Positions 1 through 12,307 of a DNA stretch of 64,000 nucleotides are shown here, in pieces. Positions within the stretch are counted from its first letter, which is position 1. Each line of letters starts with the position of its first letter. Under the pieces are notes generated by a model. The model was not told where the DNA came from and did not search any database. It saw nothing but the letters and a program-made list of their open reading frames with translations. This DNA is from Celoporthe dispersa. Its lineage: Eukaryota > Ascomycota > Sordariomycetes > Diaporthales > Cryphonectriaceae. Location of the stretch: contig WAID01000006.1 in NCBI GenBank assembly GCA_016584495.1, forward strand, positions 682,001 through 746,000, in the 5' to 3' direction. Position numbers and translations under genes: made by a program.

Positions 1-864
1 CCGGTGAAGTTCTTCACCTTCTGGTCCCAGCCCGAGGTGACAAAGTCGGAGTTGCACCACGAGTAGTCGTTGAAGGCGAAGAAGTCGCTGCGCTCGTCAT
101 CGGTGCCGCAGTTGAAGTACTCAGCGAGCTGGTACCGGTTCTGCGCGACGTCGGCCGCAGAGTAGCCGACGGGGACGCTGCGGTAACCGCGCTCCTTGAT
201 GTACTGGCGCATGTCACGGGTCGTGGCCTTGACATAAGGGGCAGCGTAGGTCGTGTTGGCCTCGTCGTTGACAACCTCGTTGCCTGAGAAGAAGGCAAGG
301 GTGTTGGGGTAGTTGATAAAGGCGTCGATGGTGGCAAAGACGCTCTGCAGGTAGACGTCATTGTAGGACGCCGCGGGCGAGGCACGGTTGATGGAGTAGA
401 GCGGGTTGTTGACGTCAAGGATCAGGTAAATATTGGCATCGGCCAGGGCGTTCATGCAGGTGTCGTGGTTGGCAGAGTTGTCGACGATGTAGACACGGAC
501 GGTGTTGATGCCCAGCTTTGTGAACTCGGCAATATCACGCTCGCAGGTGCTCGACTCCGCGAGGGGGTCCGTCATGGCAGACGAGCCACCAGGCTGGTAG
601 TCGACGCCTCGGATATAGAAACGATCACTGCCGAGCCAGAATGCTGTGAGGGCCACCAGGGTCAGCCGAGGGAAACCACAGACCGGCTGCCACAGGAGGG
701 CTCAGGAGAGAAAAGGGTTTTGGGGGGGGGGGGGAGGTTACCATTGCCAGAAGCCGTGACGGAGGGGACGTCAGATCGTTTGCTGGGGGTTTCTCCTCGG
801 TGGGCGTGGGATCGGCGCGGGCCACGGCGGCCAAGAGGCCGAGGGCAAGGGCAGAGGTCTTCAT
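1..864 (-). CDS. GH72 beta-1,3-glucanosyltransferase, N-terminal part, cut by window edge
   Basis: Remodels cell-wall beta-1,3-glucan by cutting and rejoining chains (Gas/Gel family), usually GPI-anchored at the plasma membrane. The first exon (864-742) opens with a signal peptide starting MKTSALALGLLAAVARA. A 98-nt intron (741-644, GTAACC...CACAG) follows, and it contains a run of 13 G. Exon 2 (643 to the edge) has the family hallmarks FYIRGVDYQPGGSS and the acid/base motif GNEV near 273-284. The C-terminal half, with the second catalytic Glu, lies outside the window. The signal-peptide frame and the frame entering the intron (SVTASGN) differ by one missing base, best placed in the GGGG at 764-767. 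Start chosen because it is the ATG directly before the signal peptide. Family assignment is secure; the paralogue cannot be named. Confidence 0.9.
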
Positions 865-3322
865 GATGATGATGGTGGTGGTGGTGGTGATGAGACTCCC
901 AGTCGTCTGCGAAGCAGATGTTGGCAAACAAGATGAAGAAGGAAGATTAGAGGCTCAGGTCGATGGATCGTCAACTCTGGGCGAGAAATGGTCCGCGTTG
1001 TGGCGCGAAGAGCGAACGGTATCAGGACGAGCTACACGTTGGATTACAAAAAAACAAGTAAATGGGGTCAAGCCGACAGAACGAATGAGTCGGGAGGGCA
1101 GAGAAGAGGCCAAAGAGCAGCTGGAGGTCCGCGAGGGCGTTCGTCCGACAGGAGTCGCGAGTGGTGTGAGAGGGAGGAAAGAGGAGAAGGAGGAGACGGC
1201 CAGAGCTGGAAGGGAGGTTTCTGTAAAGGGGGAGGAGGGAGGGAGGCTTTCAACTAAGGTAGCTGCTGCAAGCCACGTCCATGCACGCCAAGCGTGCCTC
1301 CCAACCTTTTGTGAGCGTGTACCATGGTGGCTCTCATGTACTATGTATCTTTTGTATCTAAAAAAGCTGCCGCCCATCTCAGAATTCCAGTTCCAATTCC
1401 AGAGGGCAATGGCAGGTCAGGCCAGCGGCTCCCAGAAGGGGTGGGTCCCCTGTGTGTACTACACAGGCCGTAAGTAGTATTTACTACGGTATAAGTCCGA
1501 GGCTCGTAACCTTGTGGGTACTTCCCCAGACGCGGCGAATACGCCGACAGGTCAGGTCACCCTCCCTCGTATCCACGTCCCTCTTCTGGCTCGAACAATC
1601 CCTGCCGGGCCCCAATCTTTTTCAGAAAGCAGCTGCCACCTCAACCTTGCACGGGTCATCACCAACATCTCACCATTCTCACGGCTCTCATCCAATGCCA
1701 TCCTCCCCCCCGATCCTTCCTCCCCGCCGAGCCGCCAACCAACCTGCCGGCATCCATCACATCCTCCATCCATCCCTCTCTCTCTGTCTCGTATAAGATT
1801 GGCAGCTGCAGCGCGCCATCGAGCCTGCGCCGTGATTACACATCCCATCTTTACCCCATCTGGTGGGTGTCAATTTCCCGATATCTTTGTTTAACCCTTT
1901 TGTGTCTCACCCATTACGTTTCCAAGAATACATACGACCGTGTGTGGATTGTTGCACAGTTGCGAGCCCCCTTGGGCTTCATCACCATCATCCTCATCAT
2001 CCGTCGCCGGGCGTGTTTCCCAGGACCAAGGCAAGGCAGCTCAACGAATGACGTCTCGTCTGATCTTGTCTCTGATGTATGTACCGGTGCGACACGCCGA
2101 CGGGCCAGCTCGTGTGTCCCTCTTAACCTGTAACAGCCGGTTCGTATCGGTCCAAACCCACACTCTGCAGATCAACAACGCATCACACCTGGTACATGTG
2201 CACTGCCACAATCTGGCTCAAATGAGGGTATGAGACGGGCAGTTTCAAAGTCCGTCAACGACCCTCCCTTCAGCCTGATTGGGTCTGTATGATAGGGTGT
2301 AGTACATGTGTTTTCACGGGATCTGCGCTCGTCAAGAAACCATGGTCGCATCCCGTCCCTCCAGCACCGTCCACGAAGATGTTGGCAGAGCAGGCAGACA
2401 GGACCTTGCGCGTTGGGTCGGCAACCTGATTCTCCTCAATGCCAACCTCGTCACCCACAGGTCGTCCCAAGGATCCACAGTTGGCGTCGCTGTTGAAGTA
2501 GTCGTATATGCTTATTGCCTTTAGAGATTTAAGCTTTTGGCCTGATCCCCACCCATATCGGAAGTGTCGGCAAGCCACCTCACATTTGAGAGAACTCACT
2601 ACTTAGCAGTGAACAACACAATTCTAGTGCACGGCTGTTAGTAGTTGGTTTTTGAAGAGATCCACCCCCTCCTTGGGTCAACATTGCCCATGGAAATTAT
2701 ACTGCGTATCTATAGTTATTGCGGTGCTACATCACCTGAAAGTATGTCAGGTAGCCATAGCTGCTCCGTTCGCTGTCTAGCGATACCATCATCCGCACCC
2801 TCGGGTTGGGATGATACGCAGGATCCTATAGCTGGAGCCCCCTGGGCGATTTAGTCAAGTGCGTCTCTTCACCACGACTGATAGCTGGTGACGCCTCATC
2901 ATGTGTGCAGTTGGGTGACATGAGAATGTCAACAACAAGCTGTAGATCACTCGAGGCATGGGAGGCGGATGATCTTGAGAAGGCGAGCCTACCTCCCAGA
3001 TGCATGTATAGTTAGTAGCAGCAGCAATAGGGCTGTCCTGCAATGAGGACGATAGTCCAACAATGTTTGCTCGCCCGCTATATGCAATCTTCTTCTTCTT
3101 TTTTTCCCCCAGGCGCCGTTCGAGCCGCAAAGACAGATGAAGCGGTAGTGCGCTCCAGGCCCTCCACATAAAGAATTTCCAAAGAAACCTCCGTCCGCTC
3201 ACCAATGGTCCCGCCCAAAAAAAAAAAAAAAAAAAAAAAAAAGACATAAAACAGCTCCCTCCCACCCCCACGACAGCCTCACCTCGGCCCAAGCAGGCAC
3301 CACCTGACCCTCCTATCGCCTC
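865..3322. other. Intergenic: GH72 upstream region and BZZ1 3' side
   Basis: No convincing coding sequence on either strand. The first 1.5 kb is purine/pyrimidine-skewed, consistent with a GH72 promoter and leader on the minus strand. A 26-base A run lies at 3217-3242. Open frames here are low-complexity (Ser/Pro/Arg-rich) and lack recognisable domains. Confidence 0.6.
3217..3242. repeat. Poly-A tract, 26 bases
   Basis: Uninterrupted run of A on the plus strand about 75 bases downstream of the BZZ1 stop on the minus strand. The sense of that transcript would read poly-T. No target-site duplication or retroelement sequence is seen beside it. Confidence 0.9.
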
Positions 3323-5948
3323 TCAGACGGCCTGCACATAGCTAGCAGGCACACTACCCCGAACCCCGCCCTTCTCAACCTCCGCCCAGCCATCCCCCGG
3401 GTCCTCCTTGACGAGCACGAACCGCTCGCCCTCTACCATGCTGTGCTCGGTGTCGCTCTGCGCCGTGTACTCGTACAGCGCCTCGACGTACTTGAGCTTC
3501 TTGGCGCCGCGCCTGGGCGCGACGGCGGGGCCCTTCTTCTTGGGCGCGCCGCCGCCGATCGACGAGCCACTGTTGGAGTAGGTGGAACCTGGGCGGGCGG
3601 AGGCGGCGGTGCCGCCTGTGTGCTGGGGCGCGATGGCGGACGGTGGGAGGATCTCGAGGTAGGTTGCTGGGACGATGCCTTCTTTGTAGCCGGCGCGGAC
3701 CTTGACCCAGCCAGACCCAGCTGCGCGAGAGGGAGGGAGAGGGAGACAAGATTAGCTACAGTACTCGCAGGACCCGGACCGACTTGCGGCGGAAGATTCC
3801 AAGCAGGAGGAGGGCAGCAGCAACAACACACTTACAGTCTGGCTCTACTATCACCACGTCCCTCCCCTCAGGCACGCTGATCTCCCCTTCTCCGTTCGCC
3901 TCAAATGTATACAGCATCTTGCCCTTCTGGTTCTCTGCTGCCGTGCCGGGGCCGGTCCCGTTCGGTGAGCTGCCGGGCAGCTCGCTGATATAGGCCGAGG
4001 GCGGTGGTGCTATGATGCGGTTCTTCCGTGGGCCCCCGCCGATGGTGCTCGTGGGCCTTGTGCTCATGGGCACCTCGGGCGGGCCTCCTCGGTGGGGCTC
4101 ATCACGCTCACGGCGGACCGGTTGGCGCTGGCGGCGTAGCCCGAGGAGAGGCTGTTCGCGGTGGGGCTCCTCGAGAGCGCGGGCAGCTCCGCGACCTGGT
4201 CGCCGGCGAGGCGGGGGTGAGCAGGGCGTTGGCGGCCTCCTGGCGCTGCTGCTTGAGCTTCTTGCGGTCCTCCTTGGAGGACTCGCCCGGGCACTCGGCG
4301 GGTACCTTCATCTCGCACTTGCTGTGGCACGTGTACCCGCAGTCGCGACAGTCGAAGCCCTTGGCGGACAGGCCCCATATCCTCTCGCCGCAGAGATCGC
4401 AGTTGGTCGGGATCTTGAACGTCTGGGACTTGAAGTTGTGGTTCTTGGCGCCGAGGGTGACGTCGCCCACCACGGAGGTGATGGTGGAGGTCTCGACCTC
4501 GGCGGTGACCTTCTTGCGGTCGACGGCGTGTAGGTCCTCCTGCAGGGCGAATATCGACGCCACCAGCGTCACCTCGTCCGAGTTGTCCGTGCCCTGCCGC
4601 ACCTTTTGCTTCCTCGCCTGCGCTGCCTCGACCTCCCTCCTCTTCTTGTCCACGTCCCTCCGCAGCTCGCCCAGCTGGCTCTTTGACTTGTTCAGCACGT
4701 TGCGCAGGTAGATCTTGGCCGTCTCGTCCACCACCATGGTCGGCTCGTCGTGCCAGACGGGGCTCGGCTCGAAGGTCTTGTCGGCAGGCTCGTTGAACGC
4801 GCCCATGTTGTGGCGGATGTACATCATGGAGTCGAGGTGCGGCTCGTTCCTCGCGATCTCGTGCGTCTGGGTCTCGACGAGCGAGCAGCTGGACTGCAGC
4901 ATGCCCAGCTCGAGCTGGGAGGCCAGGGTCCACAGGCCGTTTAGCTTCAGCACGCGGGACTCGTTGAGGTCCTGCAGGCTGTTCATGAGCTCGGGGAGGT
5001 ACTCGTGGTAGTACATGGCCTTCTGCTTGTTGGTGACGCTGATGGCGATCAGGTACGAGTTCTTGATGTTGTTCATCTCGATGATCTGTTGCTGGTACGC
5101 GCTCTGGGCCTTGGCCTTGTCAAAGGACGACTCGGACTTCTTGCGCTTGCTCTCGACCTCCTGGCAGACGGCGTCGTACTTGGCCTTGGTCTTGCGCAGC
5201 TCGCCGTACGAGGCCTCCCTCTCCTTCTCCAGCCTCTCGGCGTACTCAACATGGCGCTTGCGCAGCTCGTCGAAGCGGCCCGCGAGGATCTTGACCGGCT
5301 CGGCGACCTTGGTGATCAGGTCGTTGCCGTAGTTGTCGTGGGCGTGGGCGCGGTTCTCGAGTGTGGTCAGCTGGGTGGTCCATGTCGTGACGGAGGCGCT
5401 GTATCCCTCGCAAATGTCAGCTCGTGATCCGTGCGATCCGACTCCTTGCACAGTCTACCCCCTCCCCTCTCCTCCTCCTCCTTTTTTTCTTTTGCTTGCA
5501 TCCTCTCTATCCCTCTCTCGTATGTGTGTGTGTTTTCATATTGTGTTTTCGCGCATCATGGCTCACCTTTCTAGGGAGCCGGGCGTCATGACAGGTGTGT
5601 CGCCGACACCCAGGCCGGGTGATCTCTTTGCCTTCTTGTCGAAGTACTTGCTGGCTAGAGCCTTGAGTTGTTTCGCGTAGTCCTTCTCGATGGCGCTGCG
5701 CTCGCGGTAGAAGCCCTGGATGTCGTCGAGCCATGCTATGCCGTTGGCGGCCCAGGCGTTTGCGGGCTTGAAGCCATCCTGTTTGCCCGTCTAGTCAGCT
5801 TCTCTCCCATCGCGTGGTGCGCGCACACACTGTCTCTCTTTCCCGGTCCTTTCTTTCTCGTCCTGTTCATAGTCTCGGCTCATGTCTGGTCTATGCGGCG
5901 CACCTTTAATTCCGCGCCGAAGGTCGGCGCAACCTCCACCTCAGCCAT
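3323..5948 (-). CDS. BZZ1: BZZ1-like F-BAR, C1 and double SH3 protein (actin patch/endocytosis)
   Basis: Bzz1/syndapin-type scaffold that binds curved membrane and recruits WASP and type I myosin during endocytosis. Exons read 5948-5904, 5778-5567, 5398-3836, 3720-3323, with introns of 125, 168 and 115 nt. The F-BAR domain spans about residues 10-270. A C1 zinc finger starts near residue 405 (HNFKSQTFKIPTNCDLC, then spaced Cys/His). SH3 domains lie near 575-630 (the third intron falls inside this one) and 680-735 at the C-terminus. The linker between C1 and SH3-1 changes frame twice, each by one missing base (near 4203-4206 and 4077-4079). With both restored, the total is 2220 nt, or 739 residues, matching the family. 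It is divergent from DBP5 with a 1.6 kb spacer. Confidence 0.92.
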
Positions 5949-7545
5949 GGTCCGTCTGAAAACGTGATCTCGAGCCAATGACCATGCAAGCGAGCTCTCT
6001 CTGGCCGGCGAACAGGTGAGATGATTTATGTTTCTGGGCTGTGGGCGGCGGACGGGGCGTATGGAAGGGCGCACGCAGTTGGTGGTGGTGAGCGGGTGAG
6101 TGAGTGAGCGAGCAGTAGTATGTAATTGTCAGGTGCGTGCCCCTCCAACGGTGAGCAGGGATGGCAGGTTAATTGCAGCCGAGCGGAGGATTACGATGAA
6201 TCAGATGAGAAGGTTGACGACTGGGTTTGGCCCGGGCACGGCTGTGCTTGACTGCTGTGGACTAGACTGCCTCAGGGTTCTTGGGATAAAAAAGGGTGCG
6301 GTATCGGTGGGATGATGTCCGGTTCGCGATGGCCCCGGAGAGAAAGGGAGGGAGAGGGAGGGAGGGAGGGAAAGGAAGAGCACATAGATAATAGGAATTT
6401 GTGTCTATGTACAGTGACACAACAATAATATGTACGGAGAAAGGGGTCAGTCAGGTAATCTTCTTGTTGCCTTCTGTGTGCTGCCCGAGGCGAGGAGGGT
6501 GTAAGTGAGAGAGAAAAATAAAAAGGTTAGGTCTAGGTTCCGGTCCTCCTGATGTTATAGGGCCTCTTCGTCTGCTGTACGTACGAGTCGCGGGACCATA
6601 GGCGGTGTTTGGGCACCGACCTGAGAGGGTCCCCCTGCTGCTGATGGATCCAGGGAAGATCATACACCGAGAATTTAATGATTTCCTCTGCCCGATTTGC
6701 AGACATGCTACATCACGAAAAATGCACCTGTGCAGATGCATCAGCCTTGCAGTAAGTCTCAAGTGTCAGTATGTCCGTCATATGTGCATTGAAAATCAAA
6801 AGCATCTTGGGGAAACGGCGCGCGCCCCGAGACCGAGGCACAGTAGTCGAGGTACTACAGTACAAGGAACCGGCCGAAACCTAACCATGAAGGGCTGAGG
6901 CGTACATAGTATGGAATACTTTGTACCACTGTTTGGGCATCTTTGGGGTGGATAGAGTATTGTTGATGGGTCCTTGCAACTCCTCCTTTGTCCATGCTAT
7001 GGGCATGGAGGGAGACTTCAAACGGGTCAAAGGGCGGCATGTGTATGATCCCACTGTCAAGGCTGGCAGTAGCAGAGGTCATTGCCTTGACAGTGGGTAC
7101 TTAGTACTCTTTCGGGGTACATGCACACACTAAGATTACCCCAGCAGGGCCAGTGAAGAAGCAGGGCTCCCACGAGTACCTGTGTACCTTTTATGCCCCA
7201 CCAATACCACCTACCTTGGTCAGCTTTTGGAGACTTGCACCTTCACGACAGCTCGCAGCCTCAAACCCCCACCAGTGACACTGGCTTCACTGACTTGTGA
7301 ACCCCTCACAGACATCGACATAAAGGCCTGGCTGACTGTTGCGACATCATAAACAGCAGGTTTTCCCTTTCTCTCTCTTTCTCTCTCTCTCTCTCCCCTC
7401 CTTTGCCCCGCCTTCACACTCTCAACCTCTCATCATCTATCTTGAGGTCTCGCCCTTTCTCTCCTTCATCCACTCTTCTCTACCACTCAGCCGTTTTACT
7501 CGACCGCGGTCGCGATACCATCGCCATCAGCTTCACGACCTCACG
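5949..7545. promoter_or_regulatory. Divergent BZZ1/DBP5 intergenic region
   Basis: 1.6 kb between two start codons facing away from each other, so it must hold both promoters. The last 170 bases before the DBP5 ATG are strongly pyrimidine-rich with a CT dinucleotide run at 7381-7394, typical of fungal 5' leaders. No further gene is seen. Confidence 0.6.
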
Positions 7546-9068
7546 ATGGCTGATCCCAATGACTCGGGCCTGGCTGAGCCCTCCTTCGATGTTCAGGTCA
7601 CCCTTTCTGACCTCATCGACACCGACAACCCCCTCGCCTCTGCAAAGGAATTCAAGGACCTCGACCTGTTCGTACATGGCCCTCTCTAAGTCCCTCATCC
7701 GGGCCTCTTCTTGTCCCCTGCGCGATGTGATGCTAACGCTGTGGACCCAGTGCTGAGGGCATCTACCAGGGTCTCTTGGCCATGAACTTCAAGAAGCCCT
7801 CCAAGGTTCAGGAGAAGGCCCTTCCCCTCCTCCTGGCCAACCCTCCCCGCAACATGATTGCCCAGTCGCAGTCCGGCACTGGAAAGACCGCGGCGTTCGT
7901 TATCGCTGTCCTGTCGCGTGTCGACTACACCAAGCCCACCCAACCCCAGGCTCTCATCCTCGCCCCCACCCGTGAGCTCGCACGCCAGATCCAGGGCGTC
8001 GTCAAATCTATAGGCCAGTTCCTCCCCGAACTGGTCGTCGAGGCGGCCATCCCGGGCGGGATCGACCGTGCGACGGGCGTTCGAGGTTCTGTCGTCGTCG
8101 GCACTCCAGGCACCGTCATGGACGCGATCAAGCGCCGCCAGTTCGACACCAGGGAGCTCAGGATCCTCGTCGTCGACGAGGCCGACAACATGCTCGACCA
8201 GTCAGGCCTCGGCGACCAGGCCATCAAAGTCAAGAAGTATGTATATTAGCCCGCCGGTTACGGCCCGGCGGTGGTGGTGCACACGGCTGACACGCGACAA
8301 CAGCATGCTCCCCAGAGACATCCAGATCCTTCTCTTCTCTGCCACCTTTCCCGACAAGGTGGGCGCGTACGCTCAGAAGTTTGCGCCTAACGCCCATTCT
8401 ATGATGTTGCAGCGCCAGAACCTCACGGTCAAGGGCATCTCCCAGATGTACATGGACTGTCCCAGCGAGCACGACAAGTACGACATCCTCGTCAAGCTCT
8501 ACAGCCTGATGACGATCGGCTCGTCTGTCATCTTCGTCAAGACCCGCGAGTCTGCCAGCGTCATCGAGCAGCGCATGGTCAGCGATGGCCACCAGGTCTC
8601 TGCCCTGCACGGCGCCTTTGACGGCAACGACCGTGATCGCCTGCTGGAGGACTTCCGTGCCGGACGGTCCAAGGTCCTCATCACGACCAACGTCATGGCC
8701 CGTGGCATCGACGTGTCCAGCGTCTCCATGGTCATCAACTACGATATCCCCATGAAGGGCCCTCACGACGTCGAGCCCGACCCGGAGACCTACCTACACC
8801 GTATCGGCCGTACGGGCCGTTTTGGCCGCGTGGGCGTGTCCATCAGTTTTGTGTCAGACAAGAAGAGCTTCAGCGCCCTGTCCGCCATCGCCGAGGAGTA
8901 CAAGATCGACCTCGTCCAGCTGACACCCGACGACTGGGACCGCACCGAGCGCAAGATCCAGGACGTGATCAAGTCGACCCGCGCCGAGCCGGGATACCGC
9001 CCCCAGGGCGTCCCAGAAGGCAACACTCCCCAGCAGGAGGCCCCCCTGCCCCCGCCGCGACGGACTAG
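7546..9068 (+). CDS. DBP5: DBP5/RAT8 DEAD-box mRNA-export helicase
   Basis: ATP-dependent RNA helicase that strips export factors from mRNA at the cytoplasmic face of the nuclear pore. Exons are 7546-7667, 7751-8236 and 8304 onward; intron 1 uses GTTCGT, intron 2 GTATGT. Motif I is AQSQSGTGKT near residue 80, motif II DEAD near 182, motif III SAT near 215 and motif VI HRIGRTGR near 367. The frame as given stays open to 9297, running through a GA microsatellite and adding an Arg/Glu-rich tail. Restoring one C in the C6 run at 9041-9046 gives a stop at 9066-9068 and a 457-residue protein, close to the family size, so I end it there. The literal open frame end is 9297. Confidence 0.93.
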
Positions 9069-9224
9069 GCGTTTCGTCCGCAGCTGTCAGGCTGGTAGGA
9101 GACCTGCGGGCCTCCCATCAAGCCGTCAAAAGGTGGTGCCTGTCCCCCACAGGAGGTCAAGCCCGCGGCCAGTGCTCGAAGGTGTACCCTGTTGTATCAA
9201 AGCCAGAGGAGGGACTTTGACTTG

Positions 9225-9226
<2 letters not shown>

Positions 9227-9256
<30 letters not shown>
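9227..9256. repeat. (GA)n microsatellite
   Basis: About 15 GA units just past the likely true stop of DBP5. In the uncorrected frame they are translated as alternating Arg-Glu, which is the clue that the extension is artificial. Confidence 0.9.
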
Positions 9257-9258
<2 letters not shown>

Positions 9259-10341
9259 GTGGAGGGAAAGATGGAGATAGAGAATGAAACAACCTGACGG
9301 CCTGTTTGTTCCACGACCAAGTGGAAGCAGACTGTTCCGCAGTGGGATCAGCCATGTATGGATTACGGTTGGACGGAGGCTCGTCGGAGTGGTCACCCCC
9401 GCTTTCCACGTCGGACGACCTGCTGGGACCTGATGACGGCTACGGGGGTTTTTTAGACAGAGAGATGGCACTACGATTCCCCCACTAAAGAAAAGCAATG
9501 CAATATCATGATGAGCCAAGCTTATGGAGGTGAAGAAAGATGAAGATGTTGGGATGTTGACCGCCGTGGCGTCGACGTCATTTCCCTTGCCGCCGACACG
9601 ACAAGAACCCAGCAGCGCGGTACTGTACCCCTTTATCACAGTGTTGTGACATGTTGGGGTTTTGTTTCACACTCGGAACCAAAACCTGTCGAAGACGATT
9701 CCTCAGACTTTTTTTCCTTCTTCTTTCCCACTCCTTTTCCTTCTCTCTAAGGTCCACCATCAATGGTGTAATTACTAAACTTTGGTACTAACTACGTAGT
9801 GGTGGTCCACACAGAACAAACGGCCTGGCTCGATCGATATCTATTGGCTCAAGCCTGCTTCCCGCCCAAGTCCAGGTTTAGCGCCGGCCGGGGTGGTGGG
9901 CATGCAGCAGTGGTCCAGGGCCTGCAGAAGTCCCCCCGATTTAGCCGCCTAGTGGACAGACGTAAGCGCGTAGCAGTGGAATGGGATGGATGGGGTGACA
10001 AGCATGCACCACGCCGCATGCGCATCAGCAATTATCGTCCCTCACAGCCCCTCGACCCGGGTACTCACCCGCCTGCTTCTCGGGTTGTGCTTTTTCTGGA
10101 GTGCATGAGCAGCGCCTCGATCTTTCTCAGATTGTCTTGTGCACACCCATCCACCCTGCCACCCGGTCTCACATGAGGAGTCAAGTCCCTTCCTCATTCT
10201 TTCTTCTGACCTTTTAGTTAAGCAGTTCGAAAACCCGCACTCTCTCGTAGCACAAAGAGAAGGGAGATCCAGGCCAAGGCTGTGCCCACGACGACGCGGC
10301 CGAATTTGGGGGCCTCTTTTTCTTCTTCGTCTTCTTCCTTG

Positions 10342-10360
10342 TCTCTCTCTCTCTCTCTCT
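10342..10360. repeat. (TC)n microsatellite
   Basis: About nine TC units in non-coding sequence of the gene-poor stretch. Confidence 0.85.
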
Positions 10361-12307
10361 GACTTTTGCTGGTGAGGAGGTTGTCTAAGAGGCCCAATGC
10401 AACTCTGGGGCCACGTTTATCGACCGCGGGAAGTGTCTCCTCCCTCTCCATCCTTCCCGCGCGCGCCCCTTGCCTCACGTCAACGGCTGGAAGCGGCAGG
10501 CTAGGTCTGCAGGTGTGCGACCACCTAAAATAGCCTATCCCTATGTAGTGCTTGCCGTGTGTGTGCGCGGGTAGGCGCAACCAGGGGCTGTCAGGTAGCC
10601 TCCTCGTCCAAGGGCTCAGCCGCCGTCGGGTCTCTCTTTCCCTCTCTCTGCCTTGTGGGGTGGTGTAGGGTACCTACCGTGGACCCCGGCCAGCCCACTG
10701 CAACTCCAAGGCATCTCATCTGAGATCCTCTTTCCCCCAACTGTGGACCGTACCGCCCACTTCTCTTCCCCCCACCCCCTGGCCTCCATCACGTCCAAAA
10801 GAGACACAGAGAGACAGACAGGACAACCCCCCTGGTGTCCTTTTACCTCTCTCTAGTTCCTGGTACTACCACTAGTAGTGTACAGGGTATGAGCACTACT
10901 GTAGTAATTCTCCGAGTGGAGGGGCTGTCCCTTTTTTTTCTTTCCTTTCTCTCCCCTTCCTTCTAACCTACCCGCCCAGGCAGGGGGTGAGATTTATTCG
11001 AACATGACGCAGGCCGGGCGGCTCTGATATCCTCTGGATTGGGTGGTATGCAGCCTCTCGAGAAGATGGTGTGACACAGCCCGGAGACGGCTGTACACGC
11101 CTCGCTGGGAGACATGAAAGGTTACCGCAAAGCCAGTCAGTCGGGGCTGCGGCTCACTCGAGCTGCTCAGGCGCAGTGAGACGTCATCACTCTATCTTCG
11201 TGTGTGCCTCTGCGGGTGTGTGCCTCTCCCCCCCCCTGCTCCCAAGCACACACGGAGGTGTTCGTCGGGTTTCTTGTTCCTCTTGTTCTTCCTCGTGTAT
11301 GTCTCGTGTGTGCATGTGGACTTGGGGTGGAGACCTTGGTCTCCCGGCATGGCCTCCTGAACGCGGACCTCGACGGCGACCATATGGATGCACCGTGACC
11401 CAAACAACTTTCCCACACGTCCTGTCCTTTCCTGTCCTTGCTCTCAGCCCTTTCTCCTCTGCTTGCCATTTTTTTTTTTTCCTTTCCACGTCTCTCCCAT
11501 TCCCTCTTCCTTCTTCCCCTTGTCTTGCTCTTCGTCAGGTGTCTTTCTAGACATCGCTGTTGAGTAGTATTTTTCCTTGTGTTCTCTTGTCCGTCTCCTT
11601 TCTAATCTTGAGCGTCGACTCACTTTTTTCTTCTCTCTGTTTTCTCTGGTATCGGATAGGCTTCAGGTCCATCTTGCTCTCCTGTCGTCTTCCTCTTGGG
11701 GAACTTATTCTTCTCTCCCTCTCTCACGGCCTTCTGTCTCCTATGTTCTCCTGTCTCTTCTAGTTCTCGGTCATCTCTTGTTGTAATATCGTACTCTCTC
11801 TTCTTGCGTCATTCTCTCCTGTCTAGAGATGCTGAGATGCCGGCCGTCTCCCATAATTCGAGTTTTTCTTTTATAGGTCAGTTACCATATCCTTTTCTCT
11901 CTCTTCTTATATATCCATCCATTCCTTCCCAGAACCTTCTTACCCTCCCTTCTCCTGGCCCCCCTGAGGGTCAAGATCAACATATATCTTCTCGTATTGG
12001 CCGGGTACTCTTCCTTATTGGGTGGCCACCAGGCGGCTACCAGTTTGCCTCCCATGCAAGGCAGCAAGGCGCAGTCAACCATGTCCTCGTCCTCCTCCTC
12101 CTCATCATAGGCTCTCCATGCTTAATATGAGAGTGAGAGAGACAAGGGATCGGCGTTCAAGGAGACAGACAGAAAGGAAATGAAGGAGGGTGGAAGGGAC
12201 CTTACCTCGAGATGAGAGCGCGTGGCCGTGGGCATGCCGACCACTCGACAAATTAAGACCTCCATAAACTGACACATGGCTCTTTTCTCCGTGGCGAAAA
12301 CAGATAG

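Larger units (their letters stand above)
9069..12307. other. Gene-poor 3.2 kb upstream of the CFEM gene
   Basis: No coding frame with domain-like sequence was found. It contains a GA repeat at its left end, a TC repeat at 10342-10360, and pyrimidine-rich stretches around 11440-11960 that probably belong to the leader of the CFEM gene. A spliced 5' UTR or a non-coding transcript is possible, but nothing in the sequence proves one. Confidence 0.5.

Noticed and set aside
862..931. His-rich peptide encoded by the ATG/TGG repeat upstream of the GH72 start
   Set aside because: Out of frame with the signal peptide and caused by a simple trinucleotide repeat in the leader.
3217..3242. Poly-A as the tail of a LINE or processed pseudogene
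   Set aside because: No retroelement coding sequence, no target-site duplication, and the neighbouring sequence is the ordinary 3' side of BZZ1.
9227..9297. Arg-Glu repeat tail as a new DBP5 domain
   Set aside because: Better explained by one missing C upstream and translation of a microsatellite.
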